From Bacteroidales bacterium (GTDB lineage: Bacteria > Bacteroidota > Bacteroidia > Bacteroidales > P3), in contig JAUNHX010000011.1 in the NCBI GenBank assembly GCA_030523765.1, positions 1 to 58,849 on the forward strand: a DNA stretch of 58,849 bases, written 5' to 3'. The notes beneath the pieces are model-generated. The model was not told the DNA's origin. It did not search any database and saw only the letters and a program-made list of their open reading frames with translations. The translations under genes were made by a program, and so were the position numbers. Positions 35,626 to 41,729 of the stretch are shown piece after piece (the stretch's first letter is position 1; each line of letters begins with the position of its first letter).

Positions 35626-36733
35626 CATATGTTTCTTACATCGTGTGTTATTTATGATACTTGCGTTTGTTGTTATAGGTTGTGGCTCTCGAGAAAGTGA
35701 GACAGATAGTTATAATTTTGATAAAGTCCTTTCGGAAGATTGTATAGACGAGACAGAACAATATTTATCTCAGTCAGACACGTCTGATGTTTGGGAGAGA
35801 TATTATACGATGTCATTGGATACCGTGCTGAACATTCTGTCCCACACGCGGTATCTGACTGTTAATGACTATGGCTGGATGGGGAGTCCGATTGAGCAGT
35901 GGGGATGTCATATCCGAATGGACTCGCTTTGCAATAACGAGATGCTTGTATCGCTTACAAAGACACATCCCGCTCCTGTGGTGAGAGCCATGGCTTTTGA
36001 TATTTTGCATAATCGTCGCTACAACGGATGCTTTCAGGTGTTGAAAGACTGTCTGAACGACACTGCGACAATCACATGGGGCGATGACGTTATGTTAACA
36101 GAGAGCGTTGCATCATTCAGAGTGTCAACAATGGAGATTGTGAATGATGGTGGCTGCTATACACATTTCAGAATGACCCCAGAGCAACAACAGGAGTTGG
36201 ACAGTATCCTCATCCTCTGCGAAAATATGGGACATATAGAGCGCCAGAAGCGGATTATAGACACGCTGTCGCCAGAACAAAAGTATTATTCGCGTATTCG
36301 ATCCATGTATTTAGACGAGGGTGTTTCAGAAAGCCTTCCTGCCCTCGCAAGATTCCGTAACGAACAGGATTTTGTTCTGATAAAGGAGGCCTTGTCACAC
36401 TATCGTGATGAAGGAGAGCGTGGCGATATCGCCTGTATAGGACTAAAAGCCGTTGCTAATTGGCCAGACAAGAGATTTTGGCCTATGCTAAAGAAAATAC
36501 GTGCATTTGTAGTATACAAACATTTTACTGATGCAGATTACAGTGACTTGATGAGGGGATGTGTCAACGCCGCATACTACTATTTCTCACCCCAAGCGGC
36601 CCGTTATATCCGCAATTTTCATCGACTTACTACAGGGAAAATGTATGTGAAAGAGGAATATTGTTATATTTTCGATGGAAATAAGGATGTCCCTGAATGT
36701 TACAAAAAGATGTATAACAAATGGAATAAATAA
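35549..36733 (+). CDS. Leader-bearing lipoprotein, HEAT-like helical body
   Basis: A 394-residue protein: leader (1-26), hydrophobic segment and lipobox VIGC with Cys45. The mature part is mostly helical. Segments such as SLTKTHPAPVVRAMAFDIL and FVLIKEALSHYRDEGERGDI, IGLKAVANWPDKRFWPMLKKI, resemble HEAT-type alpha repeats, a scaffold for protein contacts. No catalytic motif is visible. It starts 4 bases after the previous stop and ends 4 bases before the next ATG, so translation is probably coupled through the array. Confidence 0.7.
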   Translation: MEQEPFLNAHNKDEYPPMHTGGLSTPICFLHRVLFMILAFVVIGCGSRESETDSYNFDKVLSEDCIDETEQYLSQSDTSDVWERYYTMSLDTVLNILSHTRYLTVNDYGWMGSPIEQWGCHIRMDSLCNNEMLVSLTKTHPAPVVRAMAFDILHNRRYNGCFQVLKDCLNDTATITWGDDVMLTESVASFRVSTMEIVNDGGCYTHFRMTPEQQQELDSILILCENMGHIERQKRIIDTLSPEQKYYSRIRSMYLDEGVSESLPALARFRNEQDFVLIKEALSHYRDEGERGDIACIGLKAVANWPDKRFWPMLKKIRAFVVYKHFTDADYSDLMRGCVNAAYYYFSPQAARYIRNFHRLTTGKMYVKEEYCYIFDGNKDVPECYKKMYNKWNK

Positions 36734-36737
36734 TAGT

Positions 36738-36820
36738 ATGGAACAGGAACCTATTCTTAATGCCCACAACAAAGAAGAGTACCCGCCGATGCATACGGGT
36801 GGGTCTAACACACCCTTAAA
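36738..36820 (+). repeat. Leader copy 5
   Basis: It encodes MEQEPILNAHNKEEYPPMHT followed by GGSNTP; the core is at 36780-36796. Confidence 0.85.
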
Positions 36821-37151
36821 GAAACCTTCAGTCATAAATTGTTGTTTTGTCTGGCTGTTAAAATATTGGTGGGTGCCAGTTTGTTTGACAACTCTATGTT
36901 ATTCGTTCGATTTAGCAGGTGATTTCTATTCGTATGCCAATCATACAGACTATTTGATTGATTGGTTCCCATATACTCATGTATTATTACTATTAGGTTT
37001 ATTGTCCTTTTTGTGGAGAGGTATATCTTTTTTTGTGGCATTAGTAGAAAAGAAGTGGAAGATTGCTTTGTTTTTGTTTCTATTTCATTTATTAAGTTGG
37101 GTGTTATTCTACTTTGTAAATCTACGATATTATCCTTATAGCGAGTTGTAG
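36738..37151 (+). CDS. Leader-bearing small integral membrane protein
   Basis: A 137-residue protein. After the leader (1-26) it has about three membrane segments (roughly residues 36-54, 72-90 and 102-124), with aromatic residues at the interfaces (KYWWVPV, YYPYSEL at the end). There is no lipobox. The frame is open a further 63 bases upstream inside the end of the previous gene, but the ATG at 36738 is the one that aligns with the other leaders. Function unknown. Confidence 0.65.
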   Translation: MEQEPILNAHNKEEYPPMHTGGSNTPLKKPSVINCCFVWLLKYWWVPVCLTTLCYSFDLAGDFYSYANHTDYLIDWFPYTHVLLLLGLLSFLWRGISFFVALVEKKWKIALFLFLFHLLSWVLFYFVNLRYYPYSEL

Positions 37152-37179
37152 AATATATATGATTAATGATTTGAAAGTC

Positions 37180-37345
37180 ATGGAACAAGTACCAATATTA
37201 AACGAACACAACCTTGCGGAAAGTGGGAGCAGAGCAAATCCTGTTTGCTACGCCGAGCCAAAACAAGGTCATGAGCTTAATGCTCATAATAAGCAGGAGT
37301 ACCCTCCGATGCATATAGATGGAACAAACACACTCTTAAAGAATA
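37180..37345 (+). repeat. Leader copy 6, doubled
   Basis: The first half encodes MEQVPILNEHN (37180-37212). A 60-base unique insert follows (37213-37272), and then the segment restarts with ELNAHNKQEYPPMH (37273-37314). The core at 37300-37316 has two base changes. Confidence 0.8.
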
Positions 37346-37776
37346 AGGCTCTTCAAAAATGTGGGATTCTCCTGTTGGTACTTGTTGTTTCTTTGAGTCT
37401 AACCTCTTGTCTGAACAACCTTTTGGTAAAAGTCGAGCCAATCACTGTGGGCAATAGCTCTGGAGGAAAGACGACAGTTTATTTCAGAGACACTGATCAT
37501 GATGTGCTTTTCTTGTCAACTATTGGCAAGCATTCTGACGTATGGGATACCACCTTCAATATAGCTATATTGTACAAACCGATATACTTTAAAATATCAG
37601 GCGATACGCTACATATAATGGGCGATAAGCCAGATTACTTTCGTCCCGAACTCACGGATGCTAATATTATTTACCATTGGCGAGAAGGTAATCCGTTATG
37701 TTATGAGGAACAAGCAAGGGCTGATGATTATAAAATCATTCATAGTCTTTGGCGTATTGACGAAGATAACCAATAA
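37180..37776 (+). CDS. Leader-bearing lipoprotein, doubled leader
   Basis: A 198-residue protein with an N-terminal extension of about 50 residues made of two partial leaders around a 20-residue insert (LAESGSRANPVCYAEPKQGH). A basic stretch, hydrophobic segment (71-75 to 82) and lipobox LTSC with Cys77 follow. The mature domain (about 78-198) is strand-rich, with KTTVYFRDTDHDVLFL, and of unknown function. Upstream the frame is open to 37159, but the MEQ start matches the other copies. Gap to the previous stop is 28 bases. Confidence 0.68.
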   Translation: MEQVPILNEHNLAESGSRANPVCYAEPKQGHELNAHNKQEYPPMHIDGTNTLLKNKALQKCGILLLVLVVSLSLTSCLNNLLVKVEPITVGNSSGGKTTVYFRDTDHDVLFLSTIGKHSDVWDTTFNIAILYKPIYFKISGDTLHIMGDKPDYFRPELTDANIIYHWREGNPLCYEEQARADDYKIIHSLWRIDEDNQ

Positions 37777-37792
37777 TCAAATATTGACCATC

Positions 37793-37870
37793 ATGGAACA
37801 AGAACCTATTCTTAACGAGCACAACAAGCAGGAGTACCCGCCGATGCATACAGCAGGATTGAACACATCC
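37793..37870 (+). repeat. Leader copy 7
   Basis: It encodes MEQEPILNEHNKQEYPPMHT followed by AGLNTS; the core is at 37835-37851. It is the copy closest to alaX in sequence, sharing the Gln at residue 13 and the Ala after MHT. Confidence 0.85.
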
Positions 37871-39298
37871 TCAATCATTAAACGCATGGTTCTATGCATC
37901 GTGTTGCTTATCATGGCGTATTCTGTAAGTGCGCAACAAAGGATGTATCCCATTTCTAAAAACCAATTGAAAGAGAACAAATTCGACAAGAAACTCTCTC
38001 GTGGATTCGGAATAGACAATGCATACAAATTTGTCTATCAGGTCGAGCCGTCCTTCACAACAGAATATTGTCTGACATACGATTCCATAAACAAAGCACT
38101 TCTGCTTTGTAAGTCAAAAAGCAAGATAGGTTATGCCCTAAAGAAAGGCGAAAGCAAAGAAGCAAGAAAGAAAAGAGTGTCAACCTATCGGCTTCCTATT
38201 GATGACGCCTTTGTGGATTCATTACAGTCGATGTTTTGTGAGATTATCAATTCTGCAAGTTCTGATTCCAAAAAAGAAGGATTAGATGGCACAACATACC
38301 TGTTTTATCTACCGACGGACATTTATACAGTTGTGGAAAGTTGGTCCCCTTATAAGGAATCCAACTGCGGTCGGGCAGTCCGTCTAATGGAACAACTGTG
38401 CGAAGCTGTTGAAAAGCAAGATAGCGCGGCTGCCGAGCAACTTCAAGAGGAAATCATGGCTTTGACTGCTGTTTTCAGAAGGTTTGTGTCGCCACGGAGC
38501 ACATGGGCTCAACAAGATATGAAACTGCCTGATGTTATTTTCCGAACTTTTGATGGGAAGCATATCGCATTTCCACGCGTCCATACCTCTACTGGGATAG
38601 AAAATATTGAGGCTGTGTACGAATCAGACATACCTTTTACTGTCAACGACACCACATTCCTATATAGGAGCTATTCATATTGGCGTTGCGACACCTGTCA
38701 AAACTATCAACTCGACTCATCTTCATATTACATGCTGTCCCACAAATTGAAAAATCATAAGACCAATGTATATAACGCCATGGCCATCCATTTCTTTAAG
38801 GCTTATGGAAATGAAGCCAAAGACTCATTGTACCAAGATGAATACGATATCCTAAAGTCTCGACACCCAAAACTTGATGTAAACAGTCTTGGCAATGCGC
38901 CAAGAATCTGGTATTCACTTGTGAAATATAATGGTGCATACTGTTTCAGCATTGATAATCGATCCTGCATAGAACTAACTGACAGCATAATCATCTCATA
39001 TTATTGGGAGGCTATTTATCACCCAATCAATAATTTTCAAAAGACAAAATCGGGAGGATGGTCGTATACCACAGCCGACTACTACGATTCAACCGTGCAT
39101 GTTACCATCACCCCTTGCAGCAGACTCAAAGGGGCCTATATCATGACCTACTCTTACGACAATGGCACTCAAGAAAACTATCTCGTGACAAATGAAAAGC
39201 ATATCCATCGATTTGATGTGATTGACTATAAGTCGACAGAGTGTAGGGAATTCGGTCTTGGCAAATATGAAGAGATTGATTTCGACGCAATCAAGTAA
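37793..39298 (+). CDS. Leader-bearing exported unknown protein (long paralogue)
   Basis: A 501-residue protein: leader (1-25), signal peptide (about 30-47, cleavage SVSA-Q48), then a ~190-residue domain shared with the 33265 product (GFGIDNAYKFVY, TYDSINKALLLCKSKSKIGY, LPIDDAFVDSLQ, YLPTDIYTV). Residues about 245-501 are unique. They are strand-rich, with CDTC in a WRCDTCQNYQ segment and many Tyr. The open frame extends 135 bases further upstream across the end of the 37180 gene, but the ATG at 37793 aligns with the leader. No family recognised. Confidence 0.7.
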   Translation: MEQEPILNEHNKQEYPPMHTAGLNTSSIIKRMVLCIVLLIMAYSVSAQQRMYPISKNQLKENKFDKKLSRGFGIDNAYKFVYQVEPSFTTEYCLTYDSINKALLLCKSKSKIGYALKKGESKEARKKRVSTYRLPIDDAFVDSLQSMFCEIINSASSDSKKEGLDGTTYLFYLPTDIYTVVESWSPYKESNCGRAVRLMEQLCEAVEKQDSAAAEQLQEEIMALTAVFRRFVSPRSTWAQQDMKLPDVIFRTFDGKHIAFPRVHTSTGIENIEAVYESDIPFTVNDTTFLYRSYSYWRCDTCQNYQLDSSSYYMLSHKLKNHKTNVYNAMAIHFFKAYGNEAKDSLYQDEYDILKSRHPKLDVNSLGNAPRIWYSLVKYNGAYCFSIDNRSCIELTDSIIISYYWEAIYHPINNFQKTKSGGWSYTTADYYDSTVHVTITPCSRLKGAYIMTYSYDNGTQENYLVTNEKHIHRFDVIDYKSTECREFGLGKYEEIDFDAIK

Positions 39299-39304
39299 GA
39301 CAAA

Positions 39305-39376
39305 ATGAAACAAGAGTCCATAACACCCAATACATTATATTCATCGAACAATCCGAATTCCATCAGAATCAATTAA
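39305..39376 (+). other. Possible degenerate leader remnant / 23-codon ORF
   Basis: A short frame MKQESITPNTLYSSNNPNSIRIN sits in the only long gap of the array (95 bases), directly before alaX. Its first codons resemble leader copy 2 (MKREPI), so it may be the remains of a cassette. The match is short and could be chance. Confidence 0.3.
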
Positions 39377-39393
39377 GATAAAAAACAATCAAC

Positions 39394-39450
39394 ATGGAAA
39401 CACACATTCTCAACGAGCATAATAAGCAGGAGTACCCGCCGATGCATACG
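39394..39450 (+). repeat. Leader copy 8, native 5' end of alaX
   Basis: It encodes METHILNEHNKQEYPPMHT, one residue shorter than the others near the start; the core is at 39433-39449. Here the segment runs on into the zinc-binding HTAEH motif, so this is probably the ancestral context. Confidence 0.8.
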
Positions 39451-39867
39451 GCGGAACACATTTTAAACCAAACGATGGTGCGCATGTTCGGCTGTCCGCG
39501 GTCAAGGAATGCACATATCGAGAAGAAGAAGAGCAAGTGCGACTACCTACTAGATACCGCTCCTACCGAGGAGCAGGTGCAGGAGATAGCACATCGTGTC
39601 AATGAGGTTATCGATTGTCACCTAGATGTCACCGAGCAGTTCGTCGATCGTGATCACGTGCCGCCCGAAGTTGATTTATCCAAACTGCCAGACTTCGCCA
39701 GCGAGACACTCCGTCTGATTCGCATCGGCGACTATGATGTCTGTGCTTGTGCCGGTACACATGTAAAGAATACCTCCGAGATTGGCACCTTTAAAATCAT
39801 CTCTTCCGATTTCAACGAAGGAGTGTGGCGAGTGCGTTTTAAACTTATACCTAATGTGACTGCATGA
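39394..39867 (+). CDS. AlaX-like Ala/Thr-tRNA editing (SAD) domain protein
   Basis: A 157-residue stand-alone second-additional-domain protein related to the editing domain of alanyl- and threonyl-tRNA synthetases. Zinc-binding motifs are HTAEH (His18, His22) and CAGTH (Cys119, His123). Other family landmarks are the RVNEVIDCHLDV region and HVKNTSEIGTFKI. AlaX proteins hydrolyse mischarged tRNA(Ala), typically with Ser. The first 17 residues (METHILNEHNKQEYPPM) are the segment copied onto the seven upstream genes, and the copies diverge right after the first zinc ligand. It is the last gene of the array and is followed by a convergent CDF gene. Confidence 0.85.
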   Translation: METHILNEHNKQEYPPMHTAEHILNQTMVRMFGCPRSRNAHIEKKKSKCDYLLDTAPTEEQVQEIAHRVNEVIDCHLDVTEQFVDRDHVPPEVDLSKLPDFASETLRLIRIGDYDVCACAGTHVKNTSEIGTFKIISSDFNEGVWRVRFKLIPNVTA

Positions 39868-40063
39868 TCTTTCCAAAACAACCTCGCCGAACTTAAATAT
39901 CCTAAATGTCGATTGATTATTGTTATTATATCACAATAATACTTTAGTATAATTTTTTTTATCGTTATAAACGAGAAAAAGGATCTCATGTTGTTTTTGC
40001 TGAGTTGTTAAATATATGCAATACAATAAATTGTGTTGAAAAAAAGGTATTTTTCGCAGTGCT
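39868..40063. other. Convergent intergenic region, left part
   Basis: AT-rich spacer after alaX. It has no reading frame of substance and no clear hairpin-plus-T-run terminator. Confidence 0.4.
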
Positions 40064-40146
40064 AAGATATATATATCTTAAGCGTACGGAGATATACATC
40101 TCGTGCTCGCAAGATGTATATCTCGTTGCATCGAGATGTATATCTC
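40064..40146. repeat. Four palindromic units at 22-23 bp spacing
   Basis: Unit 1 is a perfect 16-bp palindrome, AAGATATATATATCTT (40064-40079). Unit 2 is GAGATATACATCTC (40089-40102). Units 3 and 4 are AAGATGTATATCTC (40111-40124) and GAGATGTATATCTC (40133-40146). Unit 2 is the exact reverse complement of unit 4. Aligned on the shared AGAT, the starts are 22-25 bases apart, close to two helical turns. It lies between convergent genes, so it is not an ordinary promoter operator. Confidence 0.7.
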
Positions 40147-40224
40147 AATTTTGGATAAACTAGTAATTGCTATCCCTATTAGAAATGTGTATTAAAAAAA
40201 TAGTTTTTTAGGGGGGAATAGGGA

Positions 40225-41391
40225 TTATTTTGACTCTTCTAAATCCGAAACAGTAACATCAACATCGGGAGCAATCTCAATGTTGTAATCTGGATAAATA
40301 TCGCCAAGTTCCTTATATAAGATAGATAATCCCTCTTTAGGTGAGATGTCGAAACTCAACACCACGTCAAAGTGCATTTCTTTGGTTTCGAGATCTACAA
40401 AGAACCCATGCACTTGTAATGCCCATGCATGAGCCATTACACGCTCAGTGACCTCATTCCGCATCTTCGACACCTCCGGATTACTTATTTGGAATGAATA
40501 GACACCTATGGCCGAGAGAAATACACCCGTTTCGCGAAACACTTTCGTCTCCAATTTCCTCGTTAGTTTGTCGATCTCCGTTACCTGCATCGTGTCGGGC
40601 AGCTCAAGATGAACAGAAGCCAAAATCTTGTTAGGGCCATAATTGTATATCACCAAATCGTAAGCCCCTTGAACTGCTGGATCCTCATTTAGCAGCGCTT
40701 TTATTCGATCGGTTGTCACTTTATCAGCTCTGATGCCCAATATCTCATTGAGTGTGTCGATCATCATCTCGATGCCCGATTTGATGATAATAGCCGCAAT
40801 CACTACGCCAACCCAAGCTTCGAGCGATATTCCCCACAGAATGAATATGATGGCCGATACCAATACCGATGTGGAAAGAATAGCATCGAACAAAGCGTCC
40901 GACCCCGATGCTATCAAAGAACCAGAGTTAACTCGTTGGCCTTGTGCTTTAACATAGCGTCCTAGTACAATCTTCACCACGATAGCTACAGCAATGATGA
41001 TCAACGATACCGTACTGTAGTCGGGTGTTTCAGGATGGATAATCTTTTTAATTGACTCTACAGCCGCTGTAATACCCGCATATAATACCAATCCCGACAC
41101 AATCATAGCACTTAGGTATTCTATGCGTCCATATCCAAGAGGATGCTTCTTATCAGGCAGCTTACCAGCCAACTTCGTTCCAATAATAGTGATGATCGAT
41201 GACAATGCATCCGATAGGTTGTTCACCGCATCTAGTGTCACCGCTATTGAATGGGCCACCACACCAACTATCGCTTTGAAGGCAGCCAGCAGTACATTGG
41301 TTATAATACCAATCACGCTAGTGCGCACAATCACTTTATCGCGATCCATTATCGATTCTTTAAGATCTATAGTATTGTTTTTATCCTCCAT
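40225..41391 (-). CDS. Cation diffusion facilitator (CDF) family metal exporter
   Basis: A 388-residue inner-membrane protein with six helices in the first ~225 residues and a cytoplasmic C-terminal domain (about 225-310) of the CDF fold. The metal-site motifs are DAVNNLSD in helix 2 and SDALFD in helix 5, the paired DxxxD-like sites of FieF/YiiP-type Zn2+/Fe2+ exporters. The C-terminal ~75 residues extend beyond the usual family end and contain a second ferredoxin-like unit with MHFDVVLSFD. It has a TATTTTTG promoter. Metal preference (Zn, Fe, Mn, Co) cannot be fixed. Confidence 0.9.
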   Translation of the reverse strand: MEDKNNTIDLKESIMDRDKVIVRTSVIGIITNVLLAAFKAIVGVVAHSIAVTLDAVNNLSDALSSIITIIGTKLAGKLPDKKHPLGYGRIEYLSAMIVSGLVLYAGITAAVESIKKIIHPETPDYSTVSLIIIAVAIVVKIVLGRYVKAQGQRVNSGSLIASGSDALFDAILSTSVLVSAIIFILWGISLEAWVGVVIAAIIIKSGIEMMIDTLNEILGIRADKVTTDRIKALLNEDPAVQGAYDLVIYNYGPNKILASVHLELPDTMQVTEIDKLTRKLETKVFRETGVFLSAIGVYSFQISNPEVSKMRNEVTERVMAHAWALQVHGFFVDLETKEMHFDVVLSFDISPKEGLSILYKELGDIYPDYNIEIAPDVDVTVSDLEESK

Positions 41392-41428
41392 AAATAATAT
41401 CCTTTTATAGGTTTATCAAAACAGAGTG

Positions 41429-41436
41429 CAAAAATA
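41429..41436 (-). promoter_or_regulatory. -7 element TATTTTTG for the CDF gene
   Basis: TATTTTTGCAC on the minus strand, about 38 bases before the ATG at 41391. Confidence 0.6.
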
Positions 41437-41729
41437 CAACTTTTTTTATACTGGCACCAAAACTAACCATATTCTTTGTAGAACGTCCCGTCTTGTTACG
41501 TCAAAAAAACACATTAGTATTATATATTGTATTTCCAATTTTGCAGATTGAACAACAATAATAGAGTTCTCTCAGCAGTAAAAAGAAAAAATAAGTGGCT
41601 TATATTCAGCAATAAGAAAGATTTTTTTTGCAGATTCAATTATTCTTTTTTACTTTGCACCCGTTTTCCGAGTTTTCGGTAACACTAACAAATTGCCCCC
41701 GAATAAGAAAGAAAAACATAAAGAAATAT

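Larger units (their letters stand above)
32953..39867 (+). other. Array of unrelated genes sharing the alaX 5' end
   Basis: Nine consecutive plus-strand genes with gaps of 4 to 95 bases. Seven of them (starting 33265, 34007, 34993, 35549, 36738, 37180, 37793) begin with a copy of the same ~60-80-base segment, consensus protein MEQEPILNxHNKxEYPPMH, and the eighth (39394, alaX-like) begins with it too. The bodies after the leader are mostly unrelated to each other. The first gene (32953) lacks the full leader but is a paralogue of the 34007 gene. Bases just upstream of each ATG are not conserved, so the repeat starts at the start codon. No integrase, transposase or reverse transcriptase is present. 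AGA/AGG arginine codons appear more often in the bodies than in flanking genes, suggesting imported DNA. Confidence 0.85.

Noticed and set aside
34993-36820. MHTGG as a double-glycine leader cleaved by a C39 peptidase transporter
   Set aside because: Gly-Gly is present in only three of the eight copies, the hydrophobic spacing of true GG leaders is missing, a normal signal peptide or lipobox follows, and no C39 transporter is nearby. The homologous segment in AlaX belongs to a cytoplasmic protein.
37658-37792. Longer N-terminus for the 37793 gene
   Set aside because: The extension runs through the coding end of the 37180 gene in another frame, and the leader ATG at 37793 aligns with the other copies.
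33265-39450. Regularly repeated segment as a CRISPR array
   Set aside because: The repeats are 400-1500 bases apart, lie at the 5' ends of open reading frames in frame, and vary at silent positions. There are no short uniform spacers and no cas genes.
33265-39450. Integron cassette array with attC sites
   Set aside because: attC sites lie at the 3' end of cassettes and fold as imperfect hairpins; here the shared segment is a coding 5' end. No integrase gene is present in the window.
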